Of a DNA stretch of 64,000 bases, positions 33,988 to 43,700 are shown in pieces; within the stretch, counting starts at the first letter, position 1; each line of letters starts with the position of its first letter. Source of the DNA: JAAFJM01 sp964529175. Lineage in GTDB: Bacteria > Bacteroidota > Bacteroidia > UKL13-3. The translations under genes and the position numbers were made by a program. The notes under the pieces are model-generated. The model saw nothing but the letters and a program-made list of their open reading frames with translations. It was not told the origin of the DNA and made no database searches. The DNA lies in NCBI GenBank assembly GCA_964529175.1, contig CAZGVO010000005.1, positions 62,001-126,000 on the forward strand, written 5' to 3'.

Positions 33988-34806
33988 TTATGTAGTAAAA
34001 ATTAAATAAAAATACACTGCAGGAACAGCTAAAAACAAGCCGTCAAATCTGTCTAAAACTCCACCGTGTCCTGGCAGTAAGTTTCCTGAATCTTTTACAT
34101 CAATATTGCGTTTTAAAAGCGATTCAGTTAAATCGCCAAAGGTTCCAAATATTAAAGTTAAAATACCAAAAATAATCCATTCGTGTAGTTCCAAAATATC
34201 GAAATAATCGAACTGGGTAAAAACAAATGCTACTAAAATTACAAATACAGCTGCACCCATGCTGCCTTCCCAAGTTTTTTTAGGACTAATGCGTTCAAAT
34301 AACTTACGTTTTCCAAGTTTTCGGCCAACTAAATAAGCACCAGTATCGCAAGTCCAAAGCATAATAAAGAAACCGATTGGCAAGGCACCATCGTAAGTTA
34401 AACTGTTAAAACGACCAAAATCGGCCAACATGCTCAATGGAAAACAAATATAAACAATACCTAAAACTTGATAAGCCAAGGTATCAAACTCACGTTTAGT
34501 TTTTTCAAAAAGTTTTATAATTATCATTAATAAAAACACCGGAATTAAGTGGTAAAACCAGCTAAAATCCCAATCGTTTCTAATAATTAAGGCAAACATT
34601 ATATTGATAATACTTCCAGCTATTACGCCTAAGTATTGCTCTATCCAATTTTTATCGGGCAACATCAATTGGTAAAATTCGCGCAAGCACAAAAAATTGA
34701 TTGCAAATAGCAAAATATAAAAAGCCCATTCGTTCATTACTGTGCAAAGCACAATGGCCAATACAAAAAAGAAACCAGTAATGGCTCTTTGCCAAAAATT
34801 ACTCAT
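33988..34806 (-). CDS. cdsA: Phosphatidate cytidylyltransferase
   Basis: A 272-residue membrane enzyme with about eight helices. The C-terminal signature is complete: SLLKRNIDVKDSG and then LLPGHGGVLDRFD, near residues 223-254. It makes CDP-diacylglycerol from CTP and phosphatidate, the branch point for phospholipids. ATG start at 34806. Genes on both sides are 12-15 bases away, so an operon with DUF2007 and two CPBP genes is likely. Confidence 0.95.
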   Translation of the reverse strand: MSNFWQRAITGFFFVLAIVLCTVMNEWAFYILLFAINFLCLREFYQLMLPDKNWIEQYLGVIAGSIINIMFALIIRNDWDFSWFYHLIPVFLLMIIIKLFEKTKREFDTLAYQVLGIVYICFPLSMLADFGRFNSLTYDGALPIGFFIMLWTCDTGAYLVGRKLGKRKLFERISPKKTWEGSMGAAVFVILVAFVFTQFDYFDILELHEWIIFGILTLIFGTFGDLTESLLKRNIDVKDSGNLLPGHGGVLDRFDGLFLAVPAVYFYLIFTT

Positions 34807-34820
34807 GATATAGTTTTACG

Positions 34821-35027
34821 TTAAATTTTATTTTTTTCAATTAAATGCATGGCCGTAACCGCATCTTCTTGGTGGCAATATATTTCAATTTTTCCAAAAG
34901 CGCCTGCGTAGCTGCTATCGGTTTTGTTAATTTCTGATGCCTCAATACCATTTTCAGCCAAAAATGTAATGATATTTTGCGAGGTGAAAATATCTTTTAC
35001 CTCTGTAACTTTTACCCAATCAATCAT
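34821..35027 (-). CDS. DUF2007 small protein
   Basis: A 68-residue soluble protein of the DUF2007 family. It begins DWVKVTEVKDIFTSQNIITF and has the second half FGKIEIYCHQEDAVTAMHLIEK. The fold is a small alpha-beta unit like PII-type signal proteins, and the family is annotated as putative signal-transducing. Its start overlaps the end of the upstream CPBP gene by 8 bases, so translation is coupled. In Bacteroidota this gene is commonly found near cdsA-type loci, as I recall. Function unknown. Confidence 0.88.
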   Translation of the reverse strand: MIDWVKVTEVKDIFTSQNIITFLAENGIEASEINKTDSSYAGAFGKIEIYCHQEDAVTAMHLIEKNKI

Positions 35028-35973
35028 TTGTATGTTTTATAAATATTTGGTTAAACCTTAGTTTACTCATTGCAAATAAAATAATTACTACTCCAAATGC
35101 AGCTATTGCAGTTAAATAAATTGGGAAATTATAATCATCTTTAAAATATTCAATTTCAGGATGTTTTTCGGAAATATAAAACGCTAAAATAGTAATGGTA
35201 TTATTTAAAAAGTGACCTAACACTGTTACCCAAATATTGCCACTGTAAGCAAAAGCATAACCTAAAACCACACCAAACATAAATCGTGGTAAAAAGCCAA
35301 AATAATCGCCATGAATAGCACTGAAAATAATGGCGGTAAAAATTACTGAAACATGTAAATTATAAAAACACATGCGCACAAAATTTTGGAGACAACCTCT
35401 AAAAAATATTTCTTCGGCAATGGCAGGAATTACAGCTACAATAAAAATATTCAATACCAATTGACTTATTCCATTAGCTCTTACAAAAGCTTCAGATTGG
35501 AGTTTGCTAAAAGCTTCGTCACCGCGTAAATAAGTTTCAAATTCTTTTAAACTATTTGGAAAATGCAGGTTTTGGTTAAGTTCCAAAAGCCACGATGCAA
35601 CCGGAATAGCAGAAATAATTAATATGATTATAAACAAATAATTATAAATCCGAGTTTTATGTTTTAAGTGTAAAAAATGAACAGGATTTTGATTAATTGA
35701 CCTGCTAAATAAAATAGCTGGAACAATAAAAATAGCAATTGAAATGAGTCCTTGGTTGAGTTTTAATGCCAAAACCCCTTGTGGATATTCACTTGGATGG
35801 TTTACTATATCAAAAAATGAACTTTGTAAATCAATTCCAAATAATGTTTTTGTAATACTAATACTAAGTACACCCCCAACAATATAAAAGGTTATAACCA
35901 TACCAATTAGTATGAGCAATTGCCATAAAAAGTAAACAATTGGGTTGGATGCAAATGAGGGTATCTTAAACAT
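35020..35973 (-). CDS. CPBP-family intramembrane metalloprotease
   Basis: A 317-residue protein with about eight helices. The catalytic motifs are intact: EEIFFRG (AIAEEIFFRG, near residue 190), the His of FSAIHGDYFGF, and HFLNN near the end. The family cuts prenylated or other small membrane proteins in eukaryotes and has varied roles in bacteria. Unlike its neighbour at 33196 it keeps both Glu residues. It is first in the cdsA operon; its start faces the divergent dusB promoter region. Confidence 0.92.
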   Translation of the reverse strand: MFKIPSFASNPIVYFLWQLLILIGMVITFYIVGGVLSISITKTLFGIDLQSSFFDIVNHPSEYPQGVLALKLNQGLISIAIFIVPAILFSRSINQNPVHFLHLKHKTRIYNYLFIIILIISAIPVASWLLELNQNLHFPNSLKEFETYLRGDEAFSKLQSEAFVRANGISQLVLNIFIVAVIPAIAEEIFFRGCLQNFVRMCFYNLHVSVIFTAIIFSAIHGDYFGFLPRFMFGVVLGYAFAYSGNIWVTVLGHFLNNTITILAFYISEKHPEIEYFKDDYNFPIYLTAIAAFGVVIILFAMSKLRFNQIFIKHTND

Positions 35974-35978
35974 TTTGT

Positions 35979-35986
35979 TATTTTTG
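35979..35986 (+). promoter_or_regulatory. Candidate -7 element for dusB
   Basis: TATTTTTG matches TAnnTTTG exactly, 30 bases before the TTG start of dusB. No clear -33 TTTG is found at the usual spacing. Confidence 0.45.
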
Positions 35987-36015
35987 TGAGCGCAATATAA
36001 TTTTAAAATAAATAA

Positions 36016-37011
36016 TTGGTAAAAATAGGTAATATAGAATTAGGCGATTTTCCACTTTTGCTTGCTCCAATGGAAGATGTTAGCGATCCGCCTTTTAGAG
36101 CTGTGTGCAAAGATAATGGTGCAGACCTGATGTACACAGAGTTTATTTCGTCTGAAGGATTAATTAGAGATGCCATAAAAAGTAGGAAGAAACTGGATAT
36201 ATTTGATTATGAGCGACCTATAGGGATTCAAATTTTTGGTGGAGATGAAGAAGCCATGGCTATGGCTACCCAAATTGTGGATACAGTAAATCCTGATTTA
36301 GTGGATATTAACTTTGGTTGCCCTGTAAAAAAAGTGGTTTGCAAAGGCGCAGGCGCAGGAGTTTTAAAAGATATTGAACTCATGGTTCGTTTGACCGAAG
36401 CAGTTGTAAAATCTACCAAATTGCCAGTTACAGTAAAAACTCGCTTAGGTTGGGACGAAAATTCCAAAAACGTAGAAGATGTGGCCAAACGTTTGCAAGA
36501 TGTAGGCATTGCAGCATTAAGTATTCATGGTAGAACGCGCGCTCAAATGTACAAAGGCGAAGCCGATTGGACTTTGATTGGAAAAATTAAGAATAATCCC
36601 AATATTAAAATTCCAATTTTCGGTAATGGCGATATTGATAGTCCTGAAAAAGCGGTAGAATATAAAAATCGCTATGGCGTTGATGGCGTTATGATAGGTC
36701 GCGCTGCCATTGGCTATCCTTGGATTTTTAACGAAATAAAACATTACATGGCTACAGGCCAATTATTGCCAGCACCAACTATTGCTCAAAGAGTAGAAGT
36801 TTGCCGCAAACATTTAACCAAAAGTGTGGAGTGGAAAGGCGAAGGCTTAGGTGTTTTAGAAATGCGCAGGCATTATACTTCGTATTTTAAAGGCTTAAAT
36901 CATTTTAAAGAATTTAGAACCAAATTGGTCACCTTAAATAAATTAGAAGAAGTTTTAGAAGTTATAAGTCAGGTTGAAGAGCGTTACAGTCAGGAAGTGG
37001 CGCAGCTTTAA
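36016..37011 (+). CDS. dusB: tRNA-dihydrouridine synthase (DusB type)
   Basis: A 331-residue flavoenzyme. It starts with TTG: an in-frame stop lies just before, and the conserved N-terminus VKIGNIELGDFPLLLAPMED begins right after the TTG. Catalytic Cys102 is in DINFGCPVKKV, and the FMN-binding TIM barrel continues through VKTRLGWDE, IHGRTRAQMY and GNGDI. The enzyme reduces uridines in the tRNA D-loop using NADPH. It ends one base from the convergent purine phosphorylase gene. No upstream fis gene is present, as expected outside Proteobacteria. Confidence 0.95.
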   Translation: MVKIGNIELGDFPLLLAPMEDVSDPPFRAVCKDNGADLMYTEFISSEGLIRDAIKSRKKLDIFDYERPIGIQIFGGDEEAMAMATQIVDTVNPDLVDINFGCPVKKVVCKGAGAGVLKDIELMVRLTEAVVKSTKLPVTVKTRLGWDENSKNVEDVAKRLQDVGIAALSIHGRTRAQMYKGEADWTLIGKIKNNPNIKIPIFGNGDIDSPEKAVEYKNRYGVDGVMIGRAAIGYPWIFNEIKHYMATGQLLPAPTIAQRVEVCRKHLTKSVEWKGEGLGVLEMRRHYTSYFKGLNHFKEFRTKLVTLNKLEEVLEVISQVEERYSQEVAQL

Positions 37012-37012
37012 G

Positions 37013-37816
37013 CTATACCAATTCCATAAATAATTTACTTAATTGCGGTTCAGCTTTGTTAGCGGCCGCAATTATTTTTTCTAAACTTACTGGTTTTAAA
37101 GTTTCAGGAAATCCTAAATCTGTAATAACCGAAATGGCACACACTGCTAATTTCATTTGTACCGCCACCAAAACTTCTGGTACAGTGCTCATTCCTACTG
37201 TGTCAGCACCCATTATGCTAAGCATTTTATACTCAGCTTTGGTCTCTAAAGCCGGTCCTTGAACTGATGCGTAACAACCTTCGTGGAGTGTAATATTATT
37301 TTGCATTGCAATAGTTAAAGCTTGTTGGCGCAATGTTTTATTGTATGGTTCGCACATGTCAGGAAATCTATCTCCAAACTCGCGGTAATGTTTTCCTCTC
37401 AATGGTGATTCAGGCAATAAATTAATATGATCGTTTATCAGCATCAGTTCGCTCACATTATAGTTTCGGTTCAGTCCGCCTGCTGCATTGCTTATTAGTA
37501 ATTTGGTAATGCCTAAAAATTTTAAAACTCTAACAGGAAAAGTAACTTCTTGCATGCTGTAACCTTCGTAATAATGGAATCTGCCTTGCATAATTACCAC
37601 CGGTTTTTTATTTAAATAGCCAAAAATTAGTTTGCCTTTATGGCTTTCAACGGTACTTATTGGAAAATGCGGAATATCCTCATAATTGATGGTATTTACC
37701 ACTTCGCAATCGTTAACCAAAGCACCCAAACCAGTTCCTAAAATAATGCCAGTTTCAGGTTTTATGGTAGTTTTTGATAAAATATAATTAGTAGCTTCGT
37801 TTATTTTGTTCAACAT
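37013..37816 (-). CDS. Purine-nucleoside phosphorylase (PNP family I, trimeric)
   Basis: A 267-residue enzyme. It has the family's phosphate-binding GTGLGALV near residue 27, FPISTVESHKG, the Tyr region GRFHYYEGYSM, and the nucleoside pocket near residues 188-205 (QGPALETKAEY, GADTVGMSTVPE). It cleaves guanosine and inosine to free base and ribose-1-phosphate for salvage. The ATG at 37816 overlaps the end of lpxK by 29 bases, so it is translationally coupled to lpxK, an unexpected functional pairing. Confidence 0.94.
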   Translation of the reverse strand: MLNKINEATNYILSKTTIKPETGIILGTGLGALVNDCEVVNTINYEDIPHFPISTVESHKGKLIFGYLNKKPVVIMQGRFHYYEGYSMQEVTFPVRVLKFLGITKLLISNAAGGLNRNYNVSELMLINDHINLLPESPLRGKHYREFGDRFPDMCEPYNKTLRQQALTIAMQNNITLHEGCYASVQGPALETKAEYKMLSIMGADTVGMSTVPEVLVAVQMKLAVCAISVITDLGFPETLKPVSLEKIIAAANKAEPQLSKLFMELV

Positions 37817-38864
37817 AATTTAAAATGGTTTGGTTAAATTTTTCTTTATCGCTTTCGAAAAATGCCACTTGCAGAGGCAAATAATAAATAGGATAATCTT
37901 TTAGCAAATCTTTGAACTCATTGGTTTGCAGGCGCATGGCATCTTTTTCGGTACTTACCAAAATTTTCTTTTCTGACTCGTATTTATCAAATTCAGTTAA
38001 AAGTTTGGTAATTTCTTCCTTTGTAAAATCATGATGATCACCAAAGCGCCAAGCTGTAAGTACTTTACGGGCATTTTGTTCCAAATAATTTTCAAAACTA
38101 TCGGCTTTAGCAATTCCGCTAAACATTAGAATATCAGCACTTTTTAGGTTTATTTGGTTTTCTGTATTTTGGTTAAAATATGGCACCAAATCATCATATT
38201 TTTGATAGCTAAAAAATACTTGTTGGTGTGCTAAAGGTTTTATTTGTGCTTTAATTTTATCTTTTTCCGTTTGCAGTAAATCTGGATTGCATTTGGTAAC
38301 TATAATAATATCAGAACGTTTATAGCCTGCTCTGTATTCGCGTAAAGTGCCTGCAGGAGTTAAATAATCTTGGGTAAATAAATTATTGTAATCGGTTAAT
38401 AATATATTCAATCCCGCTTTTATAGCTCTGTGTTGAAAAGCATCATCCAATAAAATTACATCAGTGTCTTCAGCATCAAAAAGTAAGTTTGGCACTCCAA
38501 TAACTCTATTTTCGCTTACAGCAAGATGAATTTCATCTTTAAATTTTTGTTTTATTTGTCTAGGTTCATCACCAATTTCGGTGGCGCTGCTTTCATTGCT
38601 TGCAAAAAAATAACCAATGGTTTTGCGTTTGTAGCCTCGACTTAAAACAGCAACTTTGTGTGTAGGTTTAAGTAATTTTATTAAATATTCAATGTGAGGC
38701 GTTTTTCCAGTTCCGCCAAAAGCCAAATTACCTACATTAATAATTGGCAGCTCAAAAGATGTTTCGGGCAATAAACCCGCACTGTAACACCAGTTTCTTA
38801 TAAATAAAATAAACCCATAAAGCAGCGCAAAAGGCGCAGCTAATATTCTTAAAGCTAAAATCAT
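37788..38864 (-). CDS. lpxK: Tetraacyldisaccharide 4'-kinase
   Basis: A 358-residue lipid A enzyme. An N-terminal helix (residues 1-25) attaches it to the inner membrane. The P-loop GGTGKTPH covers residues 50-57 in the typical NVGNLAFGGTGKTP context. SRGYKRK and LLDDAFQHRAIK follow, the latter with the conserved DDAFQ. It adds the 4'-phosphate to lipid A precursor. With lptB it shows that the organism makes LPS. ATG at 38864. Its last residues overlap the PNP start. Confidence 0.95.
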   Translation of the reverse strand: MILALRILAAPFALLYGFILFIRNWCYSAGLLPETSFELPIINVGNLAFGGTGKTPHIEYLIKLLKPTHKVAVLSRGYKRKTIGYFFASNESSATEIGDEPRQIKQKFKDEIHLAVSENRVIGVPNLLFDAEDTDVILLDDAFQHRAIKAGLNILLTDYNNLFTQDYLTPAGTLREYRAGYKRSDIIIVTKCNPDLLQTEKDKIKAQIKPLAHQQVFFSYQKYDDLVPYFNQNTENQINLKSADILMFSGIAKADSFENYLEQNARKVLTAWRFGDHHDFTKEEITKLLTEFDKYESEKKILVSTEKDAMRLQTNEFKDLLKDYPIYYLPLQVAFFESDKEKFNQTILNYVEQNKRSY

Positions 38865-38933
38865 ATTTGGCTTCGATATTAGCTAAAAAAAATAAGAGTA
38901 ATTAACTCAAATTGTGCAAGCAAATATTTTGGG

Positions 38934-39563
38934 TTAGGTTAAAATATTCAAATCAGGTTTAGCGTAAGGCAAAGTTGCTATTTTTTCGGCTTTATAATAA
39001 GTTTCTAAACCTTGAACGGCTATACTTTTAGTTTTACTTAAATCAAGTAAATATTCTTCAGTTAAAAACTCTTCGTTAATAATAAGTTCAACCACTCGGC
39101 CAATTACCAAAATGGTATTATTTGATTTTATCAATATTTCTTCTTCAAAAGTTAAACCTATTTTTACTAGACTTTCCGCTACATATGGCGCTTTAATAAT
39201 ATTGGAGTAAAATTCTTTCAGGCCAGTTTTTTCAAATTCGCTTTCATTTTCTTCAAATCGAGCTGCAGTTTGATGCGCTTGTTTGTAAATATTTTCGTTT
39301 ACATGGTTAATGGTAAAACATCCTGTATTTTTAATATTTTCATAAGTATGTCTTTCTACACTGGCTGGTCGTTGAATAAAACCCATCAATGGCGGATTGG
39401 CACCAATATGATTAACGGAATTAAAAATAGCCAAATTACTTTTTCCACCATTATTAATAGTGCCAATTAAATTAGCAGCCCTAAATCCCGAAAGGCAATT
39501 GATTAAATTAGTACGTTTTTGTTTTTCTAGTTTTTCAAAATCAGAAGTAAGCAGTTGAATCAT
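38934..39563 (-). CDS. Flavin reductase family protein (FMN-binding split barrel)
   Basis: A 209-residue flavoprotein. The FMN-binding split barrel shows CLSGFRAANLIGT (residues 24-36), NHIGANPPLMGFIQRP, and RHTYENIKNTGCFTINH in the middle. It probably reduces flavin or an iron/flavin-linked substrate in the cytoplasm. No monooxygenase partner is adjacent. ATG start at 39563. Exact substrate cannot be told. Confidence 0.88.
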   Translation of the reverse strand: MIQLLTSDFEKLEKQKRTNLINCLSGFRAANLIGTINNGGKSNLAIFNSVNHIGANPPLMGFIQRPASVERHTYENIKNTGCFTINHVNENIYKQAHQTAARFEENESEFEKTGLKEFYSNIIKAPYVAESLVKIGLTFEEEILIKSNNTILVIGRVVELIINEEFLTEEYLLDLSKTKSIAVQGLETYYKAEKIATLPYAKPDLNILT

Positions 39564-39720
39564 ATAAAATCTTTTATTTATAAAGCATTTAAGGGCAAAA
39601 AGGTTTAACTAATTACTTTCAAAAAATATTGGTTAAACATCACTTTTGTTAATTATCAGATTATCAGATATATGCTTTAAATCAATTTATTTTCATTATT
39701 AAATTAACTTTATTGCAACA

Positions 39721-40647
39721 GTGAAAGTACTCATTATTGACGATGTAAGTAGCTTATTAACAGAAGGATTAGAGAAAATTGGTTACCAAGTAACTTATCT
39801 ACCTGCTATTAATAGGAGTGAAATTTTACAAATAATTGCCCCTTTTGAGGTTTTGGTGGTGCGTACTAAAACTTTAATTGATAAAGAAATTTTTGAAGCA
39901 GCACCAAATTTAAAAATTATAGCACGAGCTGGTAGCGGTTTAGACAATATTGATTTGGATTTAGCCAATCAAAAAGGAATTTATTGTTTTAACGCTGGGC
40001 AAGCCAATGCCGATGCCGTAGGAGAGCATACTTTGGGTATGCTTTTAAGTTTAATGCGTAATTTGGCCAAAGCCGATTTTGAGGTAAGAAATAAAATTTG
40101 GGATAGAGAAGGCAACAGAGGTTATGAATTAAACGGAAAAACGGTAGGAATTATTGGTTTTGGAAATACCGGAAAAGCTTTTGCAAAAAAATTAGCCGGT
40201 TTTGATATGAAAGTTTTGGCTTACGATAAATATTTGAAAAATTATTCGAACAAAAATGCACAAGAAGCCACTTTGGAGCAAATTTTTGAAGAAAGTGACA
40301 TATTATCGCTTCATGTTCCACTCACTTCCGAAACTAAAAATTGGGTGAATGCAAGTTTTTTTACACAATTTAAAAAAAATATTTACTTGTTAAATATGTG
40401 TAGGGGAGAGGTGGTAAATACGCATGAAACAATTGATTATCTGATTAATATGAAAATAAAAGGAGCTTGTTTTGATGTATTGGAAAATGAAAAAATAAAT
40501 AACCTAAGCAACCAGCAGCAAAAAGATTTTGACTACCTTATAAACAACAAAAAAGTAGTTTTATCACCGCATATTGCCGGTTGGACTTTTGAGAGCTATG
40601 AAAAAATTGCGCAATCCATACTCTTAAAATTAACTGACTTAAAATAA
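39721..40647 (+). CDS. D-2-hydroxyacid dehydrogenase (phosphoglycerate dehydrogenase-like)
   Basis: A 308-residue enzyme starting at GTG (39721). The NAD site is IGFGNTGKAFAKKL near residues 142-155. The catalytic Arg and His are in NMCRGEVVN and SPHIAGWT, and ARAGSGLDNID forms the substrate region. Candidates are D-3-phosphoglycerate dehydrogenase without regulatory ACT domain, or another 2-hydroxyacid reductase. The short form fits many Bacteroidota SerA-like enzymes. No ser genes adjoin it, so the substrate is undecided. Confidence 0.88.
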   Translation: MKVLIIDDVSSLLTEGLEKIGYQVTYLPAINRSEILQIIAPFEVLVVRTKTLIDKEIFEAAPNLKIIARAGSGLDNIDLDLANQKGIYCFNAGQANADAVGEHTLGMLLSLMRNLAKADFEVRNKIWDREGNRGYELNGKTVGIIGFGNTGKAFAKKLAGFDMKVLAYDKYLKNYSNKNAQEATLEQIFEESDILSLHVPLTSETKNWVNASFFTQFKKNIYLLNMCRGEVVNTHETIDYLINMKIKGACFDVLENEKINNLSNQQQKDFDYLINNKKVVLSPHIAGWTFESYEKIAQSILLKLTDLK

Positions 40648-40762
40648 GCACAATAAAATTACTTGAGCGGCTATTTTGGGTGATGTTTGATTTATTGAAG
40701 AAAACCCATTTAATTTACGCTCTTAAAATCAATCCAATTAATAATTTGTAACAAACATTTAC

Positions 40763-43700
40763 ATGAGAAGGATATATTTATTATTAGCGGCCTTAATAGG
40801 CCTTTCAGCTTTGGCTACAGCCCAATCTAACTTGGGTGTGCTAACTGTAAAAGTAACAGACCAGGCAAGTAAAAAGCCTATTGAATTTGCTGTAGTAACC
40901 ATTGAAGGTGGGGGGGGAATTAAAAAATCTAACTACACTGATAAAGATGGTGAGTATTCATTTACAGCCATTCCATCTGGTCTTTATAATATCACAGTGT
41001 CTAGTACTGGTTATCAAAAGACTCGTTTAGAGGAAGTTCCGGTAAAGGGTGATAACAAAATTACTACAAGAACCATTTCTTTATCAAATAAAGATTTGAA
41101 TACGGTTTATGTGTCTAGTAGTAAGCAGCAATTGATTGATCCAGATGATCCAACTCAAGGCACGATGAGTAAAATTCAAAATAAACCAACTCAAAACTTA
41201 AATACTTTAGCTGGTTCTATGCGTGGTGTTGATTCTCGTGGTGGTGCTGCACCTAATATTCGTGGTTCACGTGCGGAAAATACTGCTTATTATATTGATG
41301 GTGTGCGTGTACAAGGTATTAATTTACCAGCTAATGCTATTGAAAATTTAGAGGTTATTACAGGTGGCACTCCTGCTGCATATGGAGATTTTACTGGTGG
41401 AGCTATCAGTGCTACAACAAAAGCACCAACAAAAGCATGGGTTCGTTTTTTCGAATACAGAACAGCTAGCCCATTTTATGGTTATTTGGATAATTCACAT
41501 GTAAATGAATTTACTAGTTTTGTTTCGGGTCCAATTATGTTAAAAGATAAAGGGGTTGAAGGAAGAGAAAAAGTATTAATTGGTTTTACTAATTCAATTA
41601 GAGGCGCATATGCTTTAGATGGTGGTTTACCTGCGGTTGATGTATACAAGGTTAAAGATGCTAAAATGAGAGAAATTGAAGCTAACCCAGTTCGTCCAAA
41701 TGCTTTAGGTACTCTTGTTCCTGCAGCTGAGTTTTTAACTAAAGGCGATTTAGAAAAAGTTGACTATCGCCAAAATGTTTCTTCTTATAATATCAATACT
41801 AGTGGTAATTTTAATTATCAACCTAGTAATAACATGAATTTCAAATTAGGTTATCAAGCACAATTTTTTGCGCAAAATAACTGGAGTAGTTATTATTCAT
41901 TATTAAACTCTTCTGCAAATTCAAGAACAGAAGGATATAGAGGTTTAGTTTATTTGCAATTTACACAAATGTTTAATAGAAAAGAAGATACTGCCAAAGC
42001 TAGGTTAGAATCTACTTTAACTAAAGGTGTAAAAATATCGGATGCTTATTATACTGTTCGTGTAAGTTATGAGCGTAATTATTCAGAAACTTTTGATGCT
42101 AATCATGGAAAAGATTTCTTTAAATATGGATACGTAGGTACATTTAAAACTTATAATGCTCCAGCATACACAGCAGTTAGAAAAACTTTTGGACAACCAG
42201 CTGATACTATTACATTAAATGATGGTAGAAAAATGTACTTATCTGGCTACACTCGTCAAACTGGATTTAGAGATACCGCATTTACATTTCAACGAGCTGA
42301 CTTTAATACACTTAGAGGTAATTATACTCAAGCATTCTTAAATTATTATGGGGCTAGTAACTTTAATAATTTCAATCAATTAAGAGGTTTAGGCGCTTTG
42401 CAAAATGGTGATGATCCTCAATCAATTTATTCTGGTATGTGGGGTAATTTAGCCGATGTTCAAACTGGGTATTCAAAAAATTTATTCGAAAATTATATTG
42501 TTTATTTAGAGTCTAATGCTTCAATAGCTCCTAGAAGAAACTTGAAAGCCAAGCATAACTTACAATTTGGTTTAACCTATGAGCAACGTTTCCAACGTAG
42601 TTACAATTTATCAGCGGGTAATTTATGGCAGTTAATGCCTTTATTAGCAAACCGTCAATTTTCAGGTTTAGATTCAATTGGTATTGCTAAATTTGATGCT
42701 AATGGTGTTTTTCAAGATACAATTTCTTTTAATAGAAGAATTAATGCAGCTGAGCAATCAGAGTTTGACAAAAACTTAAGAGCAAAATTAATTAGCCAAG
42801 GAGCTACAGATAATAATGGTAACCCAATAACTGAACAAACTTTTTTAGATATTAATTCATATGCTCCAGGAACTTATAATTTGAATATGTTCTCTGCTAA
42901 CGAGTTATTAAATAACGGTAATTCTTATGTTGGATATTTTGGTTACGATCATTTAGGTAATGTAGTTACTGGCAAACCAGGAATTAATGAGTTCTTTAAA
43001 AATAGAATTTTGCCTGCTTACCAACCAGTATATGCAGCAGCCTGGATTCAAGATAAATTCCAATTTAAGGATTTAATTTTACGTGTTGGTGTTCGTGTAG
43101 AAAGATTTGATGCAAATCAATTGGTATTACGTGATCCATATTCAATGGTTCCAATTTTAACAGCTGGTGAGGTTAAACAAGGTGCTTCTGATAAAATTTC
43201 CGCAGAAACAAGAAGTAGTATTCCTAGTACAGTTCAAGATAACTGGAAAGTGTATATTACTACTGATAATTTTTCTGCTAATAGCTATGGTATAGCAGGT
43301 TACCGTGACGGAAACAAATGGTACGATAAAAATGGTAACCCAGTTTCAGATCCTGCAGCTATTCAACGTGCTGCTGGTACTAGTCAAAATATACCTTTAG
43401 TGGTAGATGCCAACAATTCAAAAGTACCAACTGCTGAGTCGTTTAAAGATTATGTGCCAGATGTAAAAGTATTACCTCGTGTATGGTTCTCTTTCCCTAT
43501 CAGTACTTCATCTCAGTTCTATGGTACTTACGATATTTTAACTCAACGTCCAGGAAGTAACGTAGCTCAAATTGATGATTATTTCTTCTTATCTAACAGA
43601 TTAACAGGGATAATTGCAAATCCTGATTTGAAAATGACTCAAGTAACTGATTACGAAATTGGTTTCCGTCAACAAATTGGTAAAAATTCAGCAATTGGTA

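Noticed and set aside
36228..36762. Two ORFs antisense to dusB
   Set aside because: They overlap a strongly conserved enzyme gene and show no family features.
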